DNA of 7,848 bases from SYIM01 sp039800205 (GCA_039800205.1 JBDLRB010000057.1:1-7848); one strand, 5' to 3'. Positions 1 through 6,438 are shown, counted from the first letter of the stretch. Translations and numbers: made by a program. Notes: generated from the sequence alone by a model not told the origin.

Positions 1-473
1 AGATCTTTCTGGCAGCCGTCAGCGACTCGCAGTGGGCCACATTCTGCGAAGTGCTTGGCTTGGGTGACCTCAGATCGGACCCGCGCTTTGGGACGAACAA
101 CGAGCGGGTGAAGCAGCGGGCGGAATTGATCCCCGAGCTTCGGCGACGTTTGGGGGCGTATCGAGCCGCCGAACTCGCCCGGATCTTCGAGGCCGCAGGG
201 TTGCCCTACGCGCCGATTGCCCGACCCGAAGATCTGTTCGATGACCCCCATCTTGCTGCAACAGGGGGGCTGGCGGAGGTTCGGTTGACCGATGGCCCGC
301 GTGCCGGGCAAACCGCCCGTGCAGCGCTCTTGCCGTTCACGATGGACGGTGAGCGTCTGGGGGTGCGTGCCCACCCGCCGTATTCAGGTGAACACACCGA
401 TCAATTGCTGAGCGAAATCGGCTATTCAGCCGATTCGATCGACGCACTGCGGTCGGGGCGGGCGGTCGCCTGA
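1..473 (+). CDS. CaiB/BaiF family CoA-transferase (family III), C-terminal part
   Basis: This is the 3' end of a family III CoA-transferase gene. The reading frame is open from base 3 and ends at the TGA at 471-473, leaving 156 visible residues. Family III enzymes move CoA between organic acids in the cytosol through an aspartyl-CoA anhydride. The catalytic Asp lies in the missing N-terminal half, so activity cannot be judged here. Family hallmarks are visible: the DPRF-x-TN-x-ER segment, a helix leading into LPYAPI-x-x-x-EDLFDDPHL, and the terminal PP-x-x-GEHT-x-x-LL-x-x-x-GYS block followed by an x-IDALR helix. The length and position of these blocks fit the last third to two fifths of a protein of roughly 400 residues. 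The substrate cannot be assigned. The gene is convergent with the cyclase gene, and the two share 52 bases at their 3' ends. Confidence 0.9.
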   Translation, partial: IFLAAVSDSQWATFCEVLGLGDLRSDPRFGTNNERVKQRAELIPELRRRLGAYRAAELARIFEAAGLPYAPIARPEDLFDDPHLAATGGLAEVRLTDGPRAGQTARAALLPFTMDGERLGVRAHPPYSGEHTDQLLSEIGYSADSIDALRSGRAVA

Positions 474-2257
474 TCTGACTTGAGGCCCGACGGTCCGGCG
501 GGGTCGTCACCCGACGGGGTGAACAGGCGGATCGCTGTGGATCGACCTGGCAGCATGACCGGGCCCAGGTCGATCAATTGAATCGATGGGCAGGACGATG
601 CAATGGTCTCGCTGCAGAGGATTCGCGTGCCCAATGCCCGGTTCATACCCTCGATCCGGGAGGCGATGTTCACGGTGTCGCCCAGAGCGGTGAAGTCCAT
701 GCGCAGTTGTGAGCCAAAGTTTCCGACCAGGGCCAGTCCGGAGTGAACGCCGATGCGCGTGGGCCCGAGTTCAATCCCTCGTTCCTGTTGGGCGCCGCGA
801 AAGTGCTCGGCCCATCGATCCAATGCCATCGCGCACCTCAGCGCGCGTTCGCGGTGGTTACTTTGCGCAATGGGGGCATTGAACACCGCCATGATGGCGT
901 CTCCGATGAATTTGTCGACCGTGCCCCCTTCATTGAGAATAATCTGACAGCAACCCTCGAGATAGTCGTTCAGCACCTGCGACAAGGTCTCGGGTGCGAG
1001 ACGCTCGGCCAGGGTCGTGAAGCCTGTGATGTCGGTGAAGATGAAGCTCGCCTCGCGACGTTGACCGGTGATCTTCAAGCCATCGGGCTGTTTGAGCAGT
1101 TGGGAAACGACCGCAGGCGAGACATAGCGGGAGAAGGCGTGCTGCAGGAAACGTCTGCGACGGCGCTCCCGTCGTCCGACGATGAGGTCGGTGAACCACA
1201 CGCTCAGACCCAGTGCGAGGCTGGGCGCGATCAGTGGGATCATCGGCAGGCCCATGCGACCGCCCAGTAACGCAGTTGTCCAGAATGCACTCAGCAGAAT
1301 CAGCGTGGCCCCGAGGCTCAAGAGCGCGCGATGACCTCGGATGGACAGCCAATGCCCCGAGAGTGCGAGCAGCGCAGAGAGAGCCCACAGTACGAACGGG
1401 CCGGGCCGGTTCACCCGACGGCCGTCGAGCAATTGGGACACGGCATGCGCATGGATCAGGATCCCAGGCATCAGCGGTTCGGTTGCGCTTGCAAATCCAG
1501 GCGGCGTTCGATAACGGTCCTCCAGCGAAACGATCCCTCCGATCAGAACGACTTTGCCTTGAAACCGTTCGGGCGGAAGGTCCTTGACTGTGTGAGCGGG
1601 ATATACGGCGAAGGCAGGCGTCCGATCGACGGGGCGCGGGCGCCAGGCGATCTCGAGCGCGGTGTTCTGGACCGGTCGGCCGAGCCGATCGGCGATGGCG
1701 AGGGCCAACCCGCGGGGGTTGCGAGGGTCTGTGCCGTCTCCACCCGAACCGACCCGGCGGACCGTACTGTCGATCGGATCACGCAGAAATTCTGCCGTCG
1801 CCCGCAAGGGAGGGGGCAGGTAGGCGTCGAGAAAGTCGATCTGGCGCTCATCGACGATTTCGTTGGAGCGTGTGTAGCTGACAACGGTCGGCGTCCGCAT
1901 CGCGTCCAAGGCGCGTCGCAGCTCATCGTCCTTCTCGGGCTCGGTCGCCTGGTCAAGCAGGATATCGAGGCCGATCGCGCTTGCACCGGCCTGGTCGATT
2001 CGTTCCAGCAGTTCAGCGAGGAAGCGGCGGTCGATTGGGGAGCGGTACCTGAACAGACGCAGCGTTTCCTCTGTGACGGCAACCACAACGACGTCGTTCG
2101 AACGGCTCATTGGTGCCTGGAACACCGCAACCCGCAGGTCCTCTGTCAGTCGCTCGATGAATGCGATGAGACTGAATTGTGCGACCGAGATCGACAAAAT
2201 CGTTGCCAACCCAACGATACTGGCGGTCAGCACGGCCGAACGGAACCAGGATGTCAT
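422..2257 (-). CDS. CHASE2-domain membrane adenylate cyclase (class IIIb)
   Basis: This 611-residue protein should make cAMP from ATP at the inner membrane in response to an extracytoplasmic signal. Segments in order: TM helix about 8-32; a CHASE2 sensor about 35-285 (DVVVVAVTEETL, GLDILLDQ, F-x-GKVVLIGG, MPGILIHAHAVSQLL); three TM helices about 286-302, 310-331 and 336-360; an Arg-rich juxtamembrane stretch 362-369; an RYVSP-x-VV linker helix 377-384; and a class III cyclase domain about 400-580. Catalytic residues look complete: metal ligands D409 and D453, adenine-selecting K449, T523 in place of the class IIIa Asp, and N530 with R534. A Lys/Thr pair is the class IIIb pattern, a group that includes bicarbonate-responsive cyclases. 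The start is ATG 2257. A TTG at 2293 would add 12 residues but has no better ribosome site. The last 30 or so residues are a low-complexity tail that overlaps the CoA-transferase gene on the other strand. The coiled-coil gene lies 100 bases upstream and is probably co-transcribed. Confidence 0.9.
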   Translation of the reverse strand: MTSWFRSAVLTASIVGLATILSISVAQFSLIAFIERLTEDLRVAVFQAPMSRSNDVVVVAVTEETLRLFRYRSPIDRRFLAELLERIDQAGASAIGLDILLDQATEPEKDDELRRALDAMRTPTVVSYTRSNEIVDERQIDFLDAYLPPPLRATAEFLRDPIDSTVRRVGSGGDGTDPRNPRGLALAIADRLGRPVQNTALEIAWRPRPVDRTPAFAVYPAHTVKDLPPERFQGKVVLIGGIVSLEDRYRTPPGFASATEPLMPGILIHAHAVSQLLDGRRVNRPGPFVLWALSALLALSGHWLSIRGHRALLSLGATLILLSAFWTTALLGGRMGLPMIPLIAPSLALGLSVWFTDLIVGRRERRRRRFLQHAFSRYVSPAVVSQLLKQPDGLKITGQRREASFIFTDITGFTTLAERLAPETLSQVLNDYLEGCCQIILNEGGTVDKFIGDAIMAVFNAPIAQSNHRERALRCAMALDRWAEHFRGAQQERGIELGPTRIGVHSGLALVGNFGSQLRMDFTALGDTVNIASRIEGMNRALGTRILCSETIASSCPSIQLIDLGPVMLPGRSTAIRLFTPSGDDPAGPSGLKSDQATARPDRSASIESAE

Positions 2258-2302
2258 GGACGGTGGCGCCCGGTTCTCTTGAAACGACAGCAAGCCGTCT
2301 CA

Positions 2303-2338
2303 GGCGGCCGAGTCGTCCGGGCTCGGGCCGCCGACGAC
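2303..2338 (-). promoter_or_regulatory. Overlapping inverted repeats between the two leftward genes
   Basis: The gap between the coiled-coil gene and the cyclase gene holds two competing hairpins. One pairs GGCGGCCGAG (2303-2312) with CTCGGGCCGCC (2322-2332), with a single bulged base. The other pairs GTCGTC (2312-2317) with GACGAC (2333-2338). The arms overlap, so both cannot form at once. There is no T-run on the downstream (left) side, so this is not a standard intrinsic terminator. It may attenuate or process the transcript ahead of the cyclase, but GC-rich DNA forms such repeats by chance. Confidence 0.3.
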
Positions 2339-2357
2339 AGACCGGTCATGACCCGTC

Positions 2358-2984
2358 CTATCGCTTGGGCGCAGGCGCTTTCGGGTCTGCGGGAGGCTTC
2401 TCTGTGCCCGAGGCGTCCTTGGCCGGCTCCTCCGCCTTGACCGAGGGCTGTGAAGCCTTTCGAGCCACTTCAGCCTGCAGAGCCGCCAGCCGCTTGCAGT
2501 CCGCCAGCGGGATAATCGGTCGCCCGGCGCTGGCGAGTCCAGACTGTGCGGCGCACACCGATCGCAGTCGTGAATCCCATTGCATCATGTCGAGCGCCTG
2601 ATCGAATGCGCGCCGCGCCTCCTCATCTTCGCGGCCGTGGATCAGCAAACGCGTCGCGCCCAGAGCGAGCAGACGTTCTGCGGTCACCCCGCCGGGTGAC
2701 TTGAGGCCGACCGCCAGATCCGTCAGCACAACACCACTGGCCAGCGCCGCTCGGATCGATTCGAGCTCGGCGGCCTGAGGCTCCAGGATGGCCAGGCGCG
2801 CATCGCGGGCCGCTCGCTCTTTCAGAAGCACGTCCCGTTGCCGGGTGGTTTCGACCAGCTGAGTCCGGTCCTGGCGGATTTGATCGAGCGCACCGCGCGC
2901 CAGGGTCCAGCCCCACCAGAGCCCGGCCACGATCGCGGCCGCAAGCAGCCCAAGCAGGGAACGAATCAGGATTTTCTTGATCAT
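2358..2984 (-). CDS. Membrane-anchored coiled-coil protein of unknown function
   Basis: I do not recognise this 208-residue protein. It begins with a basic stretch (M-I-K-K, R8) and one hydrophobic helix, about residues 5-28, containing a GLWWGW patch. This is a typical uncleaved N-in anchor that places the rest in the periplasm. Residues 32-80 are charged and heptad-like, rich in Gln, Arg, Leu and Glu, and probably form a coiled coil. Residues 85-170 look globular: a GGVTAERLLALGATRLL segment, a helix around DEEARRAFDQALDMM, and two cysteines (C144, C163) that could form a disulfide if the topology is right. The tail after 175 is Lys/Pro/Ala/Glu-rich and probably disordered. The ATG at 2984 is chosen because the anchor starts there; longer in-frame versions add only non-protein-like sequence from the divergent promoter region. 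The gene lies 100 bases before the cyclase gene on the same strand, so a role with that sensor is plausible but is inference. Confidence 0.75.
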   Translation of the reverse strand: MIKKILIRSLLGLLAAAIVAGLWWGWTLARGALDQIRQDRTQLVETTRQRDVLLKERAARDARLAILEPQAAELESIRAALASGVVLTDLAVGLKSPGGVTAERLLALGATRLLIHGREDEEARRAFDQALDMMQWDSRLRSVCAAQSGLASAGRPIIPLADCKRLAALQAEVARKASQPSVKAEEPAKDASGTEKPPADPKAPAPKR

Positions 2985-3000
2985 CGGACCACACCGTCCG
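2985..3000 (-). promoter_or_regulatory. Small hairpin over the ribosome-binding region of the coiled-coil gene
   Basis: Read leftward, CGGAC-GGTGTG-GTCCG ends directly at the ATG at 2984. Five base pairs would close a six-base loop that contains the only purine-rich stretch upstream of this start. No good Shine-Dalgarno sequence is present. The hairpin could lower initiation, but its significance is uncertain. Confidence 0.25.
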
Positions 3001-3019
3001 CAGCGCTTGAATGCGAGGA

Positions 3020-3048
3020 AGTGTACCCGCTCGCCGCGCCGATGCCCA
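3020..3048 (-). promoter_or_regulatory. Putative leftward sigma-70 promoter for the coiled-coil/cyclase unit
   Basis: On the minus strand a TACACT -10-like hexamer occupies 3025-3020. A TGGGCA hexamer (four of six matches to TTGACA) lies at 3048-3043, with a 17-base spacer. Transcription would start near 3013, giving a leader of about 29 bases before the ATG at 2984. The -10 hexamer is the mirror image of the one on the plus strand. Confidence 0.4.
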
Positions 3049-3058
3049 GCACGCATCG
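3040..3058. promoter_or_regulatory. Candidate operator: 6-bp dyad with 7-base spacer
   Basis: CGATGC (3040-3045) and GCATCG (3053-3058) form a perfect inverted repeat of 6+7+6 bases, the layout of a dimeric repressor or activator site. It lies between the two divergent -10-like elements and overlaps the -35 regions on both strands, so one bound protein could control both units. No regulator gene is present in the window to pair with it. Confidence 0.3.
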
Positions 3059-3064
3059 CTGCGG

Positions 3065-3070
3065 TACACT
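3065..3070 (+). promoter_or_regulatory. Putative -10 element for the transporter operon
   Basis: TACACT matches four of the six bases of TATAAT. It lies 35 bases before the ATG of the binding-protein gene, so transcription would start near 3077. No convincing TTGACA-like -35 is found 16-18 bases upstream (best is TGCCCA at 3043-3048), which suggests activator dependence if this promoter is real. Confidence 0.35.
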
Positions 3071-3093
3071 CGACCCCTTCCATCACGCCGAAC

Positions 3094-3097
3094 GGAG
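3094..3097 (+). promoter_or_regulatory. Ribosome-binding site of the substrate-binding protein gene
   Basis: GGAG is placed eight bases before the ATG at 3106. It supports that start over an upstream in-frame ATG at 2977, which would add 43 residues with no signal-peptide character. Confidence 0.7.
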
Positions 3098-3105
3098 ATT
3101 CCTCA

Positions 3106-4614
3106 ATGTCAGGCAACACATCGAAATGGCTCGCCGTGGTCGCTTTGGGCGCAGCCCTGTGGGGCGGCGCGCCCGACCTGTCGTTCGCGAAGCAGCGATT
3201 CGTCATCGACATCACCAGCGAGCCGTCCTCGCTGGATCCGCACAAGCAGTGGAACAACGATAGCTATTTTGTCTATCGAAATATCTTTGACAACCTGATC
3301 ACTCGGTCCGACAAGGGCGAAATCCAGCCGGAGATCGCGACGTCCTGGAAGCAGGTGTCGGATTCGGTCACCGAATTTCAGATTCGTGCCGACGTCAAGT
3401 TCCACGACGGGCGTCCGCTGACGCCCGAGGACGTCGTTTTCAGCGTGATGCGGATCGTTAACCCCAAATTCGCGAGTCCGCAGCGCGGTCAGTTCAACAA
3501 GATCGTCAAGGCTGAGGTCGCCGGGCCTAACGTCGTCCGCCTGACAACCGACGGTCCGTACCCGGCCTTGCTCGCTCAGTTGGTCAAGCTCTCGATCGTT
3601 CCGAAGCACGTGGTCGAGGCGGTGGGTGATGCGGCCTTCAATCTGAAACCGGTCGGTAGCGGCCCGTATGTGTTTACGGAGTGGACCAAGGGGGTCGCCG
3701 TCTCCCTGAAGCGCAATGACGCCTACTGGGGGCGTAAGGGTCCGTTCGAGACCGCTGTGTTCCGAGCCGTCCGCGATGGCGCGACCCGGGTCGCCAATCT
3801 TCAGGCCGGAACCGCGGATCTCGTCACGATGCTCGATTCCGATCTTGCCCGTCCGCTTCGGAACGCACCGCGTGCCCAGGCACTGACGGCCTTGACCGAG
3901 CGGGTGGCGTATGTGCGGCTCAATACGTCCAAGCCTCCTTTCGACAACCTTCAGGTCCGTCAGGCGGTGGGTCTGGCAATGGATCGGTCGGGCATTGTGG
4001 AAGGGATTCTCGGTGGCTTTGACAAGCCTCTGGGTCAGATGCTGACACCGGCGCATGCGGGTTACGCGGCTGATCTGCCGGTGCCCGGTTACGACGTGAA
4101 GCGCGCCCAGGCGCTGGTCAAGCAGGCGGGCGCGGCGGCGCAGGCCGAAATCGAATTGGCCACCTCTCCGGTGTTTGACCAGCGAGTTGTTCAGGCCATT
4201 CAGCAGATGCTCACCGAGATCGGGCTGAAGGTGAAGATCAATATGAGCGACATGGCGTCCTACCTGAAGCGGGCTCAGGGTGGGCTGGAGGCCGTACCCC
4301 AGATGAGCTTCGGGCGCTGGTCCTGTGCCTGCCAGGACGCGGACGGCGTGCTGTTTGCCTTGCTTCACCGAAGCAGCGGGTGGTCGGGTTATCGTAATCC
4401 GGTGACCGACAAGTTGCTCGAGGACGCGCGTCAGACACTTGATGTCGCTCAGCGGAACAAGGCCTACCGCGAGGTCGGTCGCATCGTGATCGATCAGGCG
4501 CCGCTGATCCCGCTCTATCAGGTCGCAGCAATCTACGGGGCCTCCAAAAATCTTCAGTGGACACCGACCCCCAACGAGAGCCTGTTCCTGAATCGCATGA
4601 CCTGGAAGCCCTGA
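3106..4614 (+). CDS. ABC transporter substrate-binding protein, family 5 (peptide/nickel type)
   Basis: This 502-residue periplasmic protein delivers a solute to an inner-membrane ABC importer. Residues 1-28 are a Sec signal peptide: basic N-region to W8, hydrophobic LAVVALGAALWGG, and probable cleavage after LSFA. There is no lipobox Cys, so it should be soluble. The mature part has the family 5 (DppA/OppA) plan: SSLDPHKQ near 41-48, the FHDGRPLTPEDVVFSVMR signature at 99-116, PVGSGPYVFTEW at 182-193, VRQAVGLAMDR at 284-294, and a C-terminal PLIPLYQVAAIYG at 466-478. Length is normal for the family. Residues 403-414 (GRWSCACQDADG) carry the closely spaced cysteines C407 and C409, in the region that lines the ligand pocket in this fold. 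The ligand cannot be read from sequence; peptides, amides, opines and nickel complexes are all known in the family. It is the first gene of a five-gene rightward run. Confidence 0.93.
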   Translation: MSGNTSKWLAVVALGAALWGGAPDLSFAKQRFVIDITSEPSSLDPHKQWNNDSYFVYRNIFDNLITRSDKGEIQPEIATSWKQVSDSVTEFQIRADVKFHDGRPLTPEDVVFSVMRIVNPKFASPQRGQFNKIVKAEVAGPNVVRLTTDGPYPALLAQLVKLSIVPKHVVEAVGDAAFNLKPVGSGPYVFTEWTKGVAVSLKRNDAYWGRKGPFETAVFRAVRDGATRVANLQAGTADLVTMLDSDLARPLRNAPRAQALTALTERVAYVRLNTSKPPFDNLQVRQAVGLAMDRSGIVEGILGGFDKPLGQMLTPAHAGYAADLPVPGYDVKRAQALVKQAGAAAQAEIELATSPVFDQRVVQAIQQMLTEIGLKVKINMSDMASYLKRAQGGLEAVPQMSFGRWSCACQDADGVLFALLHRSSGWSGYRNPVTDKLLEDARQTLDVAQRNKAYREVGRIVIDQAPLIPLYQVAAIYGASKNLQWTPTPNESLFLNRMTWKP

Positions 4615-4623
4615 GCGCAATGA

Positions 4624-4658
4624 GATCCGCCCCGCGCGGTGGTGCGCGGGCGCGGATC
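4624..4658 (+). promoter_or_regulatory. Strong intercistronic hairpin after the binding-protein gene
   Basis: GATCCGCCCCGCGC (4624-4637) and GCGCGGGCGCGGATC (4644-4658) pair over 14 base pairs with one bulged base and a six-base GGTGGT loop. The hairpin starts 10 bases after the binding-protein stop and ends 13 bases before the permease ATG. No T-run follows. In many ABC operons a hairpin here protects the binding-protein mRNA from 3' decay and lowers read-through, giving more binding protein than permease. That role is inferred from position. Confidence 0.55.
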
Positions 4659-4671
4659 CGGGCGTCTGCTC

Positions 4672-5601
4672 ATGAGCCAGTTTCTCGCACGCCGTTTCCG
4701 GCAGTTGATCCTGACCCTCCTCGGAGTGGTCACGCTGATTTTCTTCTTGCAGCGGCTGACCGGCGACCCCACGTACCTGCTGGTGCCGGAGACTGCCACA
4801 AAGGCGGACATTGACGCCCTGCGTCAGGCGCTCGGTTTCGATCGGCCGCTCTGGCAGCAGTACCTGTCGTTTCTGGGCGACCTGCTTCGGTTTGATCTTG
4901 GCAATTCGGTCGTCCAGAATCAGCCGGTCACCACGATCATCGCCTCGCGTCTGCCCTACACCCTGCAACTGGCAATGGGCGCCCTGATCGTGGCGTGCGG
5001 GATCGGCTTGCCCGTGGGGGTGATCCTCGCCCTGTACCGGACGCATCCGCTGGTCAGGCCACTCGCCGCGCTCGTATTCGCTGCCCAGAGCATGCCGACC
5101 TTCTGGAGCGGTATCCTGCTGATCATGCTCTTTGCAGTCACGCTGGGCTGGTTGCCGCCGTCTTCGGTCGGGGGCGTTGAGCACCTGATTCTGCCCTCGA
5201 TCGCGTTGGGTCTGCTGAGTATGGCCACATTTGCCCGGATCACCCGGACGGCCCTGCTCGACGAGCTCACCCGTGACTATGTGCGGAGCGCGCGCGCACG
5301 CGGTGCAGCCACGCCGTATTTGCTGCGTCGCCACTTGTTGCGTAACGCATCGATCCCGGTCATCTCGGTCGGTGCGCTTGAGATCTCGAATCTGTTGTCG
5401 GGTGCGGTCATCGTCGAGACGGTGTTCGCGTGGCCGGGGCTTGGGCAACTCACCGTCGAGGCCATCCTGGCGCGTGACTTCATGGTGGTCCAGGGGGTGG
5501 TGCTGCTGGGCGCATTCGTGACGGTCATGTTGAATCTTCTGGCCGACCTGCTGTACAGCGTGGTGGATCCTCGCATTCGTCTGGATGGGGCTGGGCAGTG
5601 A
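4672..5601 (+). CDS. ABC transporter permease, DppB/OppB family
   Basis: This 309-residue inner-membrane protein is one half of the importer's translocation pore. It has the standard DppB plan: TM1 about 9-27; a periplasmic segment 28-95 with RQALGFDRPLWQQYLSFL and RFDLGNSV; then TM segments about 97-122, 133-160, 171-190, 237-256 and 270-293. The cytoplasmic EAA loop that docks on the ATPase is at about 203-224 (DYVRSARARGA to HLLRN). The family block ETVFAWPGLGQL is at 249-260, and the C-terminus has the usual DPRIR at 299-303. ATG 4672 is chosen because the protein then begins MSQFLARRF, the usual basic entry to TM1; its ribosome site is poor. Earlier in-frame codons add only hairpin-encoded residues. 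The stop overlaps the next gene's start by four bases, so translational coupling is likely. Confidence 0.93.
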   Translation: MSQFLARRFRQLILTLLGVVTLIFFLQRLTGDPTYLLVPETATKADIDALRQALGFDRPLWQQYLSFLGDLLRFDLGNSVVQNQPVTTIIASRLPYTLQLAMGALIVACGIGLPVGVILALYRTHPLVRPLAALVFAAQSMPTFWSGILLIMLFAVTLGWLPPSSVGGVEHLILPSIALGLLSMATFARITRTALLDELTRDYVRSARARGAATPYLLRRHLLRNASIPVISVGALEISNLLSGAVIVETVFAWPGLGQLTVEAILARDFMVVQGVVLLGAFVTVMLNLLADLLYSVVDPRIRLDGAGQ

Positions 5602-6431
5602 ACGGGGGCCTGATCAGAAACCTTCGATGGCTGGTCCCGCTCAGCGTTGTCGTCGCGATCGTGCTGCTGGCCGTGCTTGCGCCCCTTGTGGCCCCCTATG
5701 ATCCGAATGCACAGAACTTGCTGGGTCGACTGAAGACGCCGGGCACTGAGTCGCGTGCCTTCGTATACTGGCTTGGGAGCGACGAACTCGGTCGAGATGT
5801 CCTCAGCCGGTTGATCCACGGTGCTCGGGTATCGCTGGCGGTGGCGTTCGCAGCAGCCCTGATCTCGGGCACCGTTGGGGTCATGCTGGGTATGCTCGCC
5901 GCGTACTATCGGGGTTGGCTCGAAACGATCGTCATGCGGATCGTCGACGTCTTCTTGTCGATCCCCGCGATCCTCCTCGCCATTCTGACCGTCGCCGTAA
6001 TTGGCCCCGGCCTGGTCAATGTCATTCTCGTGCTGGCGCTCACGCGCTGGCCTCGATACGCCCGGGTGGCCTATGGGCAGACGCTCGGGATCGCCAATAT
6101 GCCTTACGTGCGCATCGCGCGGCAGATGGGTGCGGGCGGACCCAGGATCCTTCTTCGCCATGTGCTTCCCAATCTCATTGGCGCGGTGACGGTCGTGGCC
6201 ACGCTTGAATTCGGATTGATGGTCCTGTTCGAGGCCGGTTTGTCATTCCTCGGTCTGGGCGTACAGCCCCCCACCGCAAGCTGGGGTGCGATGCTCAGCA
6301 CAGGACGCAACTATCTTGACTCGGCCTGGTGGATCGCGACCTTTCCCGGCCTTTGCCTGTTTGTGCTGGTGCTGTCGATCAACCTGCTGGGCGACGATCT
6401 GCGCGATCGCTTCGATCCGCGACTGAACTAG
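5598..6431 (+). CDS. ABC transporter permease, DppC/OppC family
   Basis: This 277-residue protein is the second pore subunit. TM1 is at about 13-33 and is followed by the DppC entry APYDPNAQN. The diagnostic block LGSDELGRDVLSRLIHGARVSL covers most of residues 59-80. Further TM segments lie at about 80-103, 118-136, 138-152, 195-213 and 245-265. The EAA loop is at about 170-191 (YVRIARQMGAGGPRILLRHVLPN); the canonical E-A-A is I-A-R here, a common variation. EAGLSFLGLG at 212-221 and NLLGDDLRDRFDPR at 262-275 complete the family pattern. The start is GTG 5598, inside the stop of the previous gene (GTGA overlap). It pairs with the DppB-like subunit in a heterodimer and needs ATPase subunits that are not encoded in the window. 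Confidence 0.93.
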   Translation: MNGGLIRNLRWLVPLSVVVAIVLLAVLAPLVAPYDPNAQNLLGRLKTPGTESRAFVYWLGSDELGRDVLSRLIHGARVSLAVAFAAALISGTVGVMLGMLAAYYRGWLETIVMRIVDVFLSIPAILLAILTVAVIGPGLVNVILVLALTRWPRYARVAYGQTLGIANMPYVRIARQMGAGGPRILLRHVLPNLIGAVTVVATLEFGLMVLFEAGLSFLGLGVQPPTASWGAMLSTGRNYLDSAWWIATFPGLCLFVLVLSINLLGDDLRDRFDPRLN

Positions 6432-6434
6432 GAG
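6430..6434 (+). promoter_or_regulatory. Ribosome-binding site of the SDR gene
   Basis: AGGAG overlaps the TAG stop of the DppC-like gene. It sits four bases before the ATG at 6439 and seven before the ATG at 6442, so the second ATG is slightly better spaced. The choice changes the protein by one residue. Confidence 0.65.
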
Positions 6435-6438
6435 TCGG

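Noticed and set aside
1..6. AGATCT (BglII site) at the very first bases, considered as a cloning junction
   Set aside because: The CoA-transferase frame reads through it with sensible family sequence, so there is no sign of a junction.
486..502. Hairpin CCCGACGG/CCGGCGGG just after the CoA-transferase stop, considered as a terminator
   Set aside because: It has a one-base formal loop and an internal A-G mismatch, no T-run follows, and it lies inside the cyclase coding region.
2258..2293. TTG 2293 as the cyclase start
   Set aside because: It adds 12 residues without a Shine-Dalgarno sequence. The ATG at 2257 begins directly before the first membrane helix and is the simpler choice.
1331..2440. 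A 369-codon plus-strand open frame across the cyclase gene
   Set aside because: It is antisense to the well-supported CHASE2 domain, its composition is not protein-like, and it runs across the end of a second minus-strand gene.
2985..3257. N-terminal extension of the coiled-coil gene to 3257
   Set aside because: The extension would run through the divergent promoter region and into the binding-protein gene, with no hydrophobic or domain character. The membrane anchor starts at the ATG at 2984.
3109..5448. A 779-codon open frame on the minus strand, antisense to the binding-protein and DppB-like genes
   Set aside because: Its translation is rich in Arg, His, Gln and Asp with no recognisable domain, typical of antisense frames in GC-rich DNA. 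The plus-strand genes have clear family motifs throughout.
5277..6161. A 294-codon minus-strand open frame antisense to the permease genes
   Set aside because: It has no motifs, is extremely Asp/Arg/His-rich, and covers conserved permease coding sequence.
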